Below, in pieces: positions 7,390-16,089 of a DNA stretch of 42,843 bases. Under the pieces are notes generated by a model, which ran no database searches, had not been told where the DNA came from, and was given only the letters and a program-made list of their open reading frames with translations. The translations under genes were made by a program, and so were the position numbers. The DNA is taken from the NCBI GenBank assembly GCA_902802365.1, contig CADCLZ010000001.1, forward strand, positions 75,393 through 118,235, read 5' to 3'. This DNA comes from an uncultured Erysipelotrichaceae bacterium (GTDB lineage: Bacteria > Bacillota_I > Bacilli_A > RFN20 > CAG-826). The stretch's first letter is position 1. Every line of letters begins with the position of its first letter.

Positions 7390-8754
7390 ATGGAACGTGT
7401 CGGAACCGTGTCGGAAATCGCTTCCCTCTGGGCCAGGGTCCTGGAAAAAGCGAAACTCATGCTGAACGATCAGAATGTCTATGAGGCCTTCTTCGCCAGC
7501 AGCTATATCGATCATTTCGAGGGCGGAACCGCCTTCGTCGTCGTCAATTCGGGGTTGGCCGCCAATCTTTTGGACGCCAAATACAAGAATCTCCTCGAAC
7601 AGGCGATGCTCGAAGCCAGCGGCACCAACTTCGAACTCAGATTCATCACCGAAGATGAGGTCAAAGAAGAGCCTGCCCCGCAGGAAAAGAAGGCGGTTTT
7701 CTTCAAAGACGCGGTTTTGAACCCGAATTTCAATTTCCAGAACTTCGTCGTCGGCCCCTCAAACCGCGAGGCATATCAAGCATCCCTGATGGTCGCGCGC
7801 TCGCCAGGCAAACTTTATAACCCATTATTGATCTATGGGGGCTCTGGTTTGGGCAAAACCCATCTTCTTCAGGCGATCGGAAACTCCTTAAGGGGATCCT
7901 TCTCGAACTTGCGGGTCCTCTATATCACCGCGGCGGACTTCGTGGATGAATACGTCAACTATGTCCGCGGCCAAAAAGACGGGGAATCCCTTTCCTCCTT
8001 CTTCAAAAACTCGATCGATGTCTTCTTGGTGGACGACATTCAGTTCTTGGTCGGCAAATCCGGGACGATGGAGATGTTCTTCGTCATCTTCTCGGCTTTA
8101 TACGCCCAAGGAAAGCAGATCGTCATCACCTCCGATCAGCATCCGAATCAGCTCGATGGCTTAGATGAACGTCTGAAGACCAGGTTCATCGCCGGCTTGA
8201 CTCTAGACGTCAAGGCCCCGGACCTTTTGACCAGCGAGGAGATCTTAAGAAGCCGGATCGCCGCGGATGGCTTGGATGTGAATGATTTCGAACCGGAAGT
8301 CATCACTTTCTTAGCCAAACGCTTCTCCAGTTCGATCCGTGAGCTAGAGGAAGCCTTAAACCGTTTGCTCTTCTACACGATCAACATCAAGCCGAGCAAA
8401 CACATCGATCTGGCGTTGGCCTCCGAAGCGATCCAAGGCCTGATCCAGGTCCAGGAGGATGAATCGAAGCTATCGGATAGCAAGATCATCTCCACCGTGG
8501 CCGATTACTATAGCCTCACCCCGTCGCAGATCACCGGGAAGATCAGAACCTCGCAAATCGCGATGGCTAGGCATATCGCCATGTATTTGATGCGGTCGTT
8601 GCTGGACGATCCGTTCCAGAAAATCGGCAAGGCGCTTGGCGGCAAAGACCACGCGACGGTCATGAATGGTGTGCAAAAAGTGGAGAAAGCGTTGAAAAGC
8701 GATCCAGAAATGCAGGCCGCGATCCGTGAGTTGACCGCGAAGCTGAAGAAGTGA
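7390..8754 (+). CDS. dnaA: Chromosomal replication initiator DnaA
   Basis: DnaA is the AAA+ initiator that binds DnaA boxes and melts the origin. Counting from the ATG at 7390 (454 aa), it has an N-terminal interaction domain (about 1-85), Walker A GGSGLGKTH at 150-158, Walker B VDDI at 214-217, and the C-terminal box-binding domain with the signature region GGKDHATVMN. An in-frame GTG at 7369 would add 7 residues. I prefer ATG 7390 because the protein then starts in a family-like way and a -10-like TTAAAT lies just upstream, though neither start has a Shine-Dalgarno. It is first in the dnaA-dnaN-yaaA-recF-gyrB-gyrA order. Confidence 0.96.
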   Translation: MERVGTVSEIASLWARVLEKAKLMLNDQNVYEAFFASSYIDHFEGGTAFVVVNSGLAANLLDAKYKNLLEQAMLEASGTNFELRFITEDEVKEEPAPQEKKAVFFKDAVLNPNFNFQNFVVGPSNREAYQASLMVARSPGKLYNPLLIYGGSGLGKTHLLQAIGNSLRGSFSNLRVLYITAADFVDEYVNYVRGQKDGESLSSFFKNSIDVFLVDDIQFLVGKSGTMEMFFVIFSALYAQGKQIVITSDQHPNQLDGLDERLKTRFIAGLTLDVKAPDLLTSEEILRSRIAADGLDVNDFEPEVITFLAKRFSSSIRELEEALNRLLFYTINIKPSKHIDLALASEAIQGLIQVQEDESKLSDSKIISTVADYYSLTPSQITGKIRTSQIAMARHIAMYLMRSLLDDPFQKIGKALGGKDHATVMNGVQKVEKALKSDPEMQAAIRELTAKLKK

Positions 8755-8774
8755 GGTTTATTTATTAAATAAAA

Positions 8775-8793
8775 AGGTGTTAAGAAAACACCT
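8775..8793 (-). terminator. Hairpin after dnaA whose T-run is on the minus strand
   Basis: AGGTGTT (8775-8781) pairs with AACACCT (8787-8793). The T-rich tail TTTTTATTTAAT follows only on the minus strand, so as an intrinsic terminator it would stop antisense transcription entering dnaA rather than end dnaA itself. It lies in the dnaA-dnaN gap, which also holds the TTATCCACC box at 8829-8837. Confidence 0.35.
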
Positions 8794-8908
8794 CTATGGT
8801 AAACTAAACCTTAGCAAAGAAAGTCGAGTTATCCACCGAATTCACAACCCTTATTGTCGTTAATAAATAATTCTTAAGAAAAAACTAAAAATTAAGGAGA
8901 GCGTACCC

Positions 8909-10030
8909 ATGCGATTCACCATTGATAAAGAGCAGTTCCAAAAAGGCCTTGCCGCCGCGGCAAGAGCGGTCCCGTCCAAATCGACGCTTCCGATCCTCGC
9001 CAATTTAATGCTGGACCTCAACGAAAAAGGACTGGAGGTCACCGGATCCAATTCCGAAATTACCATCCGCTGCACCGTTCCTTATCGCAAAGACGACAAA
9101 GAGATCATCCGCAACGTCGGCTTGGGTTCCACTTTGGTCAACGCCAAAAAGCTCGTCGACATCATCCGGGCGATGGAAGGCGAAGAAGTCTCCATCGAAG
9201 TCATCGACGACGCGATCATGAAGATCGACGACGACCGTTCCTCCTTCCGCCTCAACTGCATCAAAGCAGAAGAATACCCCGATATCGACCTCGAACCCTC
9301 GGGCACTCTCCTTGATATCTCCTGCGCCACGCTCACCGGTTTGGTCGAGCAAAGCGCCTTCGCCGCTTCTCTCCGTGAGCAGCGTCAGATCCTCACCGCC
9401 CTCCACTTAGAGGCGGAAAACGGCAAACTGATCGCCACCGCGACCGACTCCGCCCGCTTGGCCCGCAAAGAAGTCGCCATCGATAGCGAGGTCCGTTTCA
9501 CCGCGAATATCCCTGCCAGGCTCATCTCCGATATCGTCAAGATGTTCGATAACGCCCAAACCGTCACTCTTTCGGTCTCCGACCGCAAGATGCTCTTCGA
9601 CTTCGACCGCACGGTCGTGAGTTCCCGCTTGATCCCTGGCGACTATCCATTGACCCGCTCGATCATCCCCCAGAACTTCAACGACACCCTCGAAGCCAAC
9701 GCCGGCGAGCTCCTCTCGGCGATGAACCGCGTGCGGATCGTTTCCAATGAATCGGAAGCCGTCGTCACCCTTTCGATGCGCGAAGAGGAAGTCGAAGTCT
9801 CGGCCAAAAGCGATGCCTCCGGCTCCGCTTTGGAGAAGATCTCGACCTTCCAATACACCGGCGACCGCCTCGAAGTCAGCTTCAATTCCCAGTTCGTCAT
9901 CGATGCGATCCGCGCCTTAAGAAGCGAGGATGTCGTGATCTGCTTCTTAGGCGAAATGAAGCCCTTCGTCGTCAAGAACCCCAAAGATGACTCTGTGGTC
10001 GAACTAATCACGCCAATGCGCACCTTCTAA
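8909..10030 (+). CDS. dnaN: DNA polymerase III beta sliding clamp
   Basis: DnaN forms the ring-shaped dimer that tethers the replicative polymerase to DNA. The 373-aa length and the sequence pattern match the family: MRFTIDKEQFQKGLAAAARAVPSK-type start, TLPILANLML, three repeated clamp domains, and the C-terminal LITPMRTF ending, close to the canonical L-(M/L)-PMR. The start is fixed by AAGGAG about 9 bases upstream. It lies about 150 bases after dnaA and is followed by a strong terminator. Confidence 0.97.
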   Translation: MRFTIDKEQFQKGLAAAARAVPSKSTLPILANLMLDLNEKGLEVTGSNSEITIRCTVPYRKDDKEIIRNVGLGSTLVNAKKLVDIIRAMEGEEVSIEVIDDAIMKIDDDRSSFRLNCIKAEEYPDIDLEPSGTLLDISCATLTGLVEQSAFAASLREQRQILTALHLEAENGKLIATATDSARLARKEVAIDSEVRFTANIPARLISDIVKMFDNAQTVTLSVSDRKMLFDFDRTVVSSRLIPGDYPLTRSIIPQNFNDTLEANAGELLSAMNRVRIVSNESEAVVTLSMREEEVEVSAKSDASGSALEKISTFQYTGDRLEVSFNSQFVIDAIRALRSEDVVICFLGEMKPFVVKNPKDDSVVELITPMRTF

Positions 10031-10064
10031 GCGAAATAAAGGCATTCTGAAAATTGATCGAGAA

Positions 10065-10091
10065 AGTGGTAGAAAACCTCTACCACTTTTT
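10065..10091 (+). terminator. Rho-independent terminator after dnaN
   Basis: Perfect 8-bp stem AGTGGTAG / CTACCACT with a 7-nt loop (10065-10087), followed by a T-run. It separates dnaN from the yaaA-recF transcript. Confidence 0.88.
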
Positions 10092-10102
10092 ACTACGTAG
10101 TA
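10091..10102. promoter_or_regulatory. 12-bp palindrome before the S4 gene, possible operator
   Basis: TACTACGTAGTA is a perfect palindrome touching the end of the dnaN terminator and just upstream of TAAACT (10104-10109), a possible -10 for the yaaA-recF unit. It could be an operator or may be chance; no second copy was seen. Confidence 0.3.
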
Positions 10103-10142
10103 GTAAACTATGTTTGTGGGAAATTTGCCCGATTTTCTTGAT

Positions 10143-10361
10143 ATGGAAAACTGCGAAATCGTCAAAATCTCGACCCCCTACATCACGTTGGGCCAGCTTT
10201 TGAAGTTCAAGAAGATCGTCGGCCAAGGCGGCGAGGAGAAAGCCTATCTCGCCACCCACAAAGTCCTCGTGAACGACGAAGAGGAAAACCGCAGAGGCAA
10301 AAAGCTCTATCCCGGCGACCGCATCGTCCTCGATGAGGGAAAGTTCGAGATCGGGCGATGA
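10143..10361 (+). CDS. yaaA: S4-domain RNA-binding protein, YaaA family
   Basis: This small protein with one S4 RNA-binding fold is conserved between dnaN and recF in Firmicutes and is thought to act in ribosome-related RNA binding. The core YITLGQLLKF, the HKVLVNDEEENRRGKKLYPGD stretch and the short beta end match YaaA. I start it at ATG 10143 (72 aa), which best fits family length. In-frame ATG 10110 or GTG 10116 would add 11 or 9 residues, and none of the three has a Shine-Dalgarno. Its stop overlaps the recF start (ATGA). Confidence 0.88.
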   Translation: MENCEIVKISTPYITLGQLLKFKKIVGQGGEEKAYLATHKVLVNDEEENRRGKKLYPGDRIVLDEGKFEIGR

Positions 10362-11428
10362 TCCTCACCCATTTAGAACTGAGGAACTTCCGGAACCACG
10401 AATTCCTCTCGCTTGATTTTGCGAAAGGCTTGACGTTGCTCCTAGGTCCCAACGGGGTTGGCAAATCCAACCTCGCCGAAGCGATCTACTATCTCTCCTT
10501 GGCCAGGAGCTGGCGGACCAACGAAGACCGCCTGCTCATCCAGGAAGGGAAAGAAGAAGCCTCGATCCTCGCCAAGATCGAAGAAGGGTCGCTTCGAAGA
10601 ACGATCGCGATCACGATCGGCAAATCCGACAAGAAGATCGAGATCAACGGCAAGAAGGTTCGAAAGCTCTCGGAGCTCTCCGCCCTCGTCAACGTCACGA
10701 GCTTCTCGCCCTCCGATGTCCCCCTCTTCATGGGGAGCCCCGGAGAACGGCGCGGATTCCTCGATATGACGATCGCTAAGCAAAGCCAGGAATACCTCGC
10801 CTTGCTCAATCGGTATGGGAAACTCCTGAAGGAACGGAACGCCGCCCTGAAGGAGGATTACCCAAACATCGAGCTCATCGACGTCTTGGCCCATCAGAGG
10901 GCCGCCCTCGTCGAGCCGATCCTCAACTACCGCCTCCAGGCGATCGCCTCCCTCAACCGCGTCTTGCCCGGAATCCTCCAGGATCTCCGCGGCGAAGACA
11001 GCCACGCCAAGCTCGTCTATCGCCCCTGCATCGCGATCGGCGGGAATTATGAAGAGGAAGCCCACGCCCTCTTCGAAAACGCGAAGGAGAACGATTTAAG
11101 AAGAAAATCGACCTCCGTCGGGCCGCACCGCGAAGACTTCTCGTTCCTCTTGGACGATAAAGATCTCGCGAACTATGGCTCTCAAGGCGAAAACCGCATG
11201 GCGGTCCTCGCCCTGAAATTGGCCCCTTGCCTCTTGATCGAGGAGCCCGACAAAAAACCAATCCTCGTCCTCGATGACGTGGCGAGCGAATTGGACCAGA
11301 ACCGGACCGAGCGCCTGCTGACCCTTATAAAGGCCCTCCCGCAGACGTTCGTGACCGCCACTGAATTAAATACTGCCGGCGCGGACATCATCGATGTACG
11401 CCCCGGAATAGCCACTAGGAGGAGTTAA
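10358..11428 (+). CDS. recF: DNA replication and repair protein RecF
   Basis: RecF is an SMC-like ATPase that helps RecO/RecR load RecA at gaps. The 356-aa protein has Walker A GPNGVGKS at residues 30-37, the ABC-type signature region around SVGPHREDF and a Walker B-like [11 protein letters not shown] toward the C-terminus. The start overlaps the yaaA stop by 4 bases, and gyrB begins 2 bases after its end. Length is marginally short but normal. Confidence 0.96.
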   Translation: MILTHLELRNFRNHEFLSLDFAKGLTLLLGPNGVGKSNLAEAIYYLSLARSWRTNEDRLLIQEGKEEASILAKIEEGSLRRTIAITIGKSDKKIEINGKKVRKLSELSALVNVTSFSPSDVPLFMGSPGERRGFLDMTIAKQSQEYLALLNRYGKLLKERNAALKEDYPNIELIDVLAHQRAALVEPILNYRLQAIASLNRVLPGILQDLRGEDSHAKLVYRPCIAIGGNYEEEAHALFENAKENDLRRKSTSVGPHREDFSFLLDDKDLANYGSQGENRMAVLALKLAPCLLIEEPDKKPILVLDDVASELDQNRTERLLTLIKALPQTFVTATELNTAGADIIDVRPGIATRRS

Positions 11429-11429
11429 C

Positions 11430-13361
11430 ATGGCTGAAGAAGATACCAACGTTTACGTCAAAGAAGACATCTCCAATGAGCGCGAGCTGGAAATTGCCGA
11501 CGCCCATTACGATGCTTCGAACCTGCAGGTCCTTGAAGGCCTTCAGGCGGTCAGGAAGCGCCCGGGCATGTACATCGCGACCACCGCGAGCCCCGGTCTT
11601 CACCACCTCGTCTGGGAAATCGTCGACAACTCGATCGACGAAGCCCTTGCGGGTTATTGCAAGAACATCGAAGTGACCATCAATCCGGGCAACTCGATCA
11701 CCGTCGTCGATGACGGCCGTGGTGTTCCGGTCGATATCGTCGCCAAAAGCGGCCTTTCCGGCGTCGAGACGGTTTATACCATCCTCCATGCTGGCGGCAA
11801 ATTCGGCGAAGGCGGCGGCTATAAGGTTTCCGGCGGCTTACACGGCGTCGGCGCCTCGGTCGTCAACGCCCTTTCGACCTGGATGGAAGTCACCGTCTGG
11901 CGCGATGGCGGGGAATATTTCATCCGCTTCGAAAACGGCGGACACCCCGTGGACCGCTTGAAGAGAGTGGGCGATAGCAGCAAGCGCGGCACCAAGGTCA
12001 CCTTCCAACCGGACCCGACGATTTTCACCGAAACCATCGAGTACGATTACGACGTGATCAAAAACCACATGCGGCAGATGGCGTTTTTGAACAAAGGCAT
12101 CCGCATCACGTTGAAAGACAACCGTTTGGACGTCCCGATGACCGACACTTTCTACTATGAAGGCGGCATCAAGGAATACGTCAAATACATCAATCAGAAC
12201 AAGCTTCCGGTCAATGAAGACGTCATGTACTTCGAGGGCGCGGAAGACGTCACCTTCGGCGACGGCAAGAGCATCCGCATCTACGCCGAGATCGCTTTGC
12301 AGTGGACCGATTCCTACTCCTCGGATGGTGTCTATTCCTTCTGCAACAACATCTCGACCAAAGAAGGCGGCACCCACGTCGAGGGCCTTAACCTCGCGCT
12401 CAACCGCGTCATCAACGCTTACGCCCGCTTCAAGAAACTCCTCAAAGAGGGCGAAGACAACTACTCCACCGACGACTGCCGCGAAGGGTTGACCGCTGTT
12501 GTTTCGGTCAAGCATCCCGACCCGCAGTATGAAGGACAGACCAAGACCAAACTCGGCAACTCCGAAGTCCGTAAGATCGTCTCCTCGATCGTCGGCGATG
12601 GCCTCCGTCAATATCTCGACGAGAATCCTGGCGTCGCCAGCACGATCGTCGACAAGATCGCGCTGGCCAGAAAAGCGCGCGATGCGGCGAAAATCGCCCG
12701 TGAGAAAATCCGGAAAAGTTCCCTTGAAATCACGACTTTGCCGGGAAAACTCGCCGACTGCTCCAGCCGCGATCCCAAGATCTGCGAACTCTATATCGTC
12801 GAGGGTAATTCCGCAGGCGGATCCGCTAAGCAGGGTAGAGAGCGTAAAAAGCTATCTGGACGTGCCGGAGGATACTGACTGGATTGATGTGCTGAGCTTC
12901 CGCTTTCAGCAGGACGAATCCGGCTTGCGCTTCCGGGGCAAAGCGGCCAACAGCCCGGTGGAGCTTTACCGGCAGGGAGATACGCTCTGCCTCTTTGACG
13001 GGCTTCGCATTTATTCTCTGCCTCTGGAAGGGGCCTCGCTGCATGTGCTGAAGCTGGGCGTGCCGGTGGACGAGGCTCTCCTTACTACGCCTATAACGAC
13101 GCCCAGCTCGAGGTTTTGAAGAAACAGCTCAACCTCAAAGAAGGCTATCCGTTCCAGCGTTATAAAGGCTTGGGCGAAATGGATGCCCAGCAGCTTTGGG
13201 AGACCACCATGGACCCGAAAGTCCGCAAGATGATCCGCATCACCGTGGAAGACGCCGCGGAAGCTGAACAACTCTTCACTCAGCTGATGGGTGACGAGGT
13301 CGCTCCGCGCCGTGAGTTCATTCAGAAAAACGCCCAGTTCGTCAAGAACCTTGATATCTGA
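11430..13361 (+). pseudogene. gyrB: DNA gyrase subunit B, interrupted by a foreign segment
   Basis: GyrB is the ATPase/TOPRIM subunit of gyrase. Bases 11430-12839 encode about 470 residues with good GHKL motifs ([32 protein letters not shown]) through the first TOPRIM motif [13 protein letters not shown]. At 12840 the sequence stops resembling GyrB and a stop is met at 12878. GyrB resumes in the same frame at 13083 (YYAYNDAQLEVL, then RYKGLGEMDAQQLWETTMDP) to the normal end VKNLDI. By comparison with a roughly 640-aa GyrB, about 110-120 residues are missing, including the DxD metal site. A functional gyrB is essential, so an assembly join is likelier than a true null allele. The gyrA start follows after AGGAGG. 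Confidence 0.9.
12840..13082 (+). other. Foreign coding-like fragment inside gyrB
   Basis: This 243-base piece replaces the gyrB TOPRIM core. In a different frame from gyrB it stays open and reads as a coherent polypeptide (for example [17 protein letters not shown], then ELYRQGDTLCLFDGLRIYS) with no start or stop of its own. It uses CTG for leucine repeatedly, a codon the neighbouring genes use much less than CTC or TTG. I do not recognise the protein. It looks like an internal slice of a gene from another, perhaps clostridial, genome. Confidence 0.75.
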
Positions 13362-13375
13362 TAGGAGGCAAGAAT

Positions 13376-16084
13376 ATGTCCGAAGAAGAAAAGAAAGTCA
13401 TTGACGGCGAAGAAGTCGCCGAAGACGAAGAAGAACAAAAAGAACCCTCCAAGAAGACGATCATCGCCTCGAATGAGGGCCATCAATCCGCCGACGCGAT
13501 GTTCGGCGAGGAAGCCGCGATCAGCGGCATCATCCCCGGTCTCACCGACCGCGATGTCGCCAGCGAAGTCCGCACCGCCTTCCTCGATTACTCGATGTCG
13601 GTCATCGTGAGCCGCGCCATCCCCGATGTGCGCGACGGCTTCAAGCCGGTTCAGCGCCGCATCATCTACGGCATGGACGAAGAGGGCATGCTCCCGAACA
13701 AGCCCTATAAGAAGTGCGCGCGTATCGTCGGTGACGTCATGGGTAAATATCACCCGCATGGCGACGCCGCCCTCTATGGCACTTTGGTCCGCTTGGCCCA
13801 GCCCTTCTCCCTCCGTTACCCGTTGGTCGATGGCCACGGCAACTTCGGCTCGATCGATGGCGACGAACCCGCCGCCTACCGTTATACCGAAGCGAGGATG
13901 AACCGCCTTTCCCTCGAAATGGTCCGCGATCTTGATTGCGATACCGTCGATTTCGTCGGGAACTATGACGGCACCGAACTCGAACCTTCCGTCTTGCCCT
14001 GCCGCTTCCCGAACCTTTTGGTCAACGGCTCCCAGGGCATCGCCGTCGGTATGGCCACCAACATGCCGCCGCATAACCTCTGCGAAGCGATCGACGCCTG
14101 CGTCGCCGTCGCCAAGAACCCCGACCTCACCCCGGAAGAGATCATGCAGCAATATCTCTCCGGCCCCGATTTCCCGTCCGGCGGCACCATTTTGGGCCGT
14201 CAAGGCATCTTGGATGCCTACCGGACCGGCCAAGGCTCGATCACCATCCGTTCGAAATATCACATCGAAGAGATGGAAAACGGCAAATCGCGCATCATCG
14301 TCGACGAGATCCCCTACCAGGTCAACAAGTCCGCGATGATCGAAAACATCGCCAACCTCGTTCGCGAGAAGGTGATCGACGGCATCTCCGATGTCCGCGA
14401 TGAGTCGAACAAAGAAGGCATCCGCGTCGTCATCGAGATCAAGAAAGATTCAATCCCCGAAGTCGTCGCGAACAACCTCTTGAAGCACACCCAGCTCCAG
14501 ACCAGCTTTGGCATCATCAACCTCTGCTTGGTCGAAGGCGCGCCGAAAGTGCTCCCGATCAACGAGATCATCCGCAACTACGACGAATTCCAGATCCAAG
14601 TCATCACCCGGAGGACTAAATACCTCCTTAAGAAGGACACCGATCGCCTCCACATCGTCCAAGGCTTGATCCTTGCCCACGATAACATCGACGAAGTCAT
14701 CCACATCATCCGCGATTCGAAGAATGACGAAGAATCCACCCAGCGTTTGTTCGATTCCTTCGGGCTCAGCAAGCCGCAGTGCGAAGCGATCCTCGCGATG
14801 ACCCTCCGTAGATTGCAAGGCATGGAGCAAGATAAGCTCAACGCCGAACGCGAGGGCTTAGAAGCTAATATCGCGGAATATAACCGTTTGCTTTCCTCGC
14901 GCGACAACATCGTCGAACTCTTCGTCGAAGAGCTCCTCGAAATCAAAAAGCGCTTCGGCGACAAACGGTTGACCGAAATCACCGACGAAGCCAGCGATAT
15001 CGATAACGAAGACCTCATCCCGCAGAAGAACATCTTGGTTCTTTTGACCAATAACGGTTATCTGAAGCGCATGGATGACGATACCTTCTCCGCCCAGCAT
15101 CGCGGCGGACGCGGGATCATCGGCATCAAGACCACTTCCGGCGACGCGGTCAAGCTCATGAAGCACATGAAGACCCACACCGACATCCTCTTCTTCACCT
15201 CGATCGGCAAAGTCTACAGGATGCGTGGCTATCAGATCCCCGATTCCGGGAGAACCGGCAAGGGTCTCCCCGTCGTCAATTTCCTGAATCTCGATAAAGA
15301 CGAGAAAGTCGTCTCAATCCTCGCTTGCGATGATTATCCCGAAGGAGATTACCTCTTCTTCGTCAGCAAGAAGGGCATCGTGAAACGTACCCACCTCACC
15401 GAATTCGCTTCCATCCACACCAACGGCAAAATCGCCGCTGGTTTGAAGGAAGACGACGAACTCTTAGACGTCAAACGCACCAACGGCGAAGCCTTCATCT
15501 CCTTGGCTTCCAGCGAAGGCAAAGTCTGCGACTTCAAAGAAGAAGAAGTCCGCGCGATGGGTCGCACCGCCGCCGGCGTCAAGGGCATCGAACTCGAAGA
15601 AGGCGCCGAAGTCGTCGGCGTCACCACCTCGATGGAGGGCGAATTGATCTTGGTCCTCACCTCGAAGGGCTTCGGCAAGATGAGCTATGCCATCGACAAG
15701 GACATCCTCCAAGAGGATGGCACCACCCGTCATTATGATGGCTACCGCCTCACCCACCGCGGCACCAAAGGCGTCATGACCCTCAAGGTCACCCCGAAAA
15801 ACGGCAAATTGGTCGCCCTCCGCGCCGTGAACGGCGACGAAGACCTAATGGTCATCACCTCCGCCGGCATCGTGATCCGCACCCCGCTTTCCGAAGTCAA
15901 GATCGCGGGCCGCAACACCCAAGGCGTGAAGATCATCAACCTCGAAGAACGGCAGAAGGTCGCTTCGATCTCGATCGTCCCGCACGAAGATCCTTCCGAA
16001 GAAGGCGAAGAATTCGTCGAGGAGGAAGAAGCCCAGGAAGAGGCGCCCGTCGAAGCGCCGGTCAATCCTGACGACGTCATCTGA
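13376..16084 (+). CDS. gyrA: DNA gyrase subunit A
   Basis: GyrA cuts and rejoins DNA in the gyrase A2B2 complex. The 902-aa protein has an acidic N-terminal extension of about 50 residues, the winged-helix core with catalytic Tyr170 in YRYTEAR, a coiled-coil tower region, a GyrA-box-like QHRGGRG (canonical QRRGGKG) opening the C-terminal beta-pinwheel, and a long acidic tail (EEGEEFVEEEEAQEEAP). In the quinolone-determining helix, HPHGDAALYGT has Ala131 and Gly135 at the positions of E. coli Ser83 and Asp87. The start follows a strong AGGAGG. The glycosyltransferase gene follows after 5 bases. Confidence 0.96.
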   Translation: MSEEEKKVIDGEEVAEDEEEQKEPSKKTIIASNEGHQSADAMFGEEAAISGIIPGLTDRDVASEVRTAFLDYSMSVIVSRAIPDVRDGFKPVQRRIIYGMDEEGMLPNKPYKKCARIVGDVMGKYHPHGDAALYGTLVRLAQPFSLRYPLVDGHGNFGSIDGDEPAAYRYTEARMNRLSLEMVRDLDCDTVDFVGNYDGTELEPSVLPCRFPNLLVNGSQGIAVGMATNMPPHNLCEAIDACVAVAKNPDLTPEEIMQQYLSGPDFPSGGTILGRQGILDAYRTGQGSITIRSKYHIEEMENGKSRIIVDEIPYQVNKSAMIENIANLVREKVIDGISDVRDESNKEGIRVVIEIKKDSIPEVVANNLLKHTQLQTSFGIINLCLVEGAPKVLPINEIIRNYDEFQIQVITRRTKYLLKKDTDRLHIVQGLILAHDNIDEVIHIIRDSKNDEESTQRLFDSFGLSKPQCEAILAMTLRRLQGMEQDKLNAEREGLEANIAEYNRLLSSRDNIVELFVEELLEIKKRFGDKRLTEITDEASDIDNEDLIPQKNILVLLTNNGYLKRMDDDTFSAQHRGGRGIIGIKTTSGDAVKLMKHMKTHTDILFFTSIGKVYRMRGYQIPDSGRTGKGLPVVNFLNLDKDEKVVSILACDDYPEGDYLFFVSKKGIVKRTHLTEFASIHTNGKIAAGLKEDDELLDVKRTNGEAFISLASSEGKVCDFKEEEVRAMGRTAAGVKGIELEEGAEVVGVTTSMEGELILVLTSKGFGKMSYAIDKDILQEDGTTRHYDGYRLTHRGTKGVMTLKVTPKNGKLVALRAVNGDEDLMVITSAGIVIRTPLSEVKIAGRNTQGVKIINLEERQKVASISIVPHEDPSEEGEEFVEEEEAQEEAPVEAPVNPDDVI

Positions 16085-16089
16085 TCTCT

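Noticed and set aside
12840-13082. Intein or programmed frameshift in gyrB
   Set aside because: No intein end motifs are present, the fragment is in another frame, and native gyrB residues are missing rather than interrupted.
13322-14263. 313-aa minus-strand open frame opposite gyrA
   Set aside because: It is a shadow of gyrA, with no motif or ribosome binding site.
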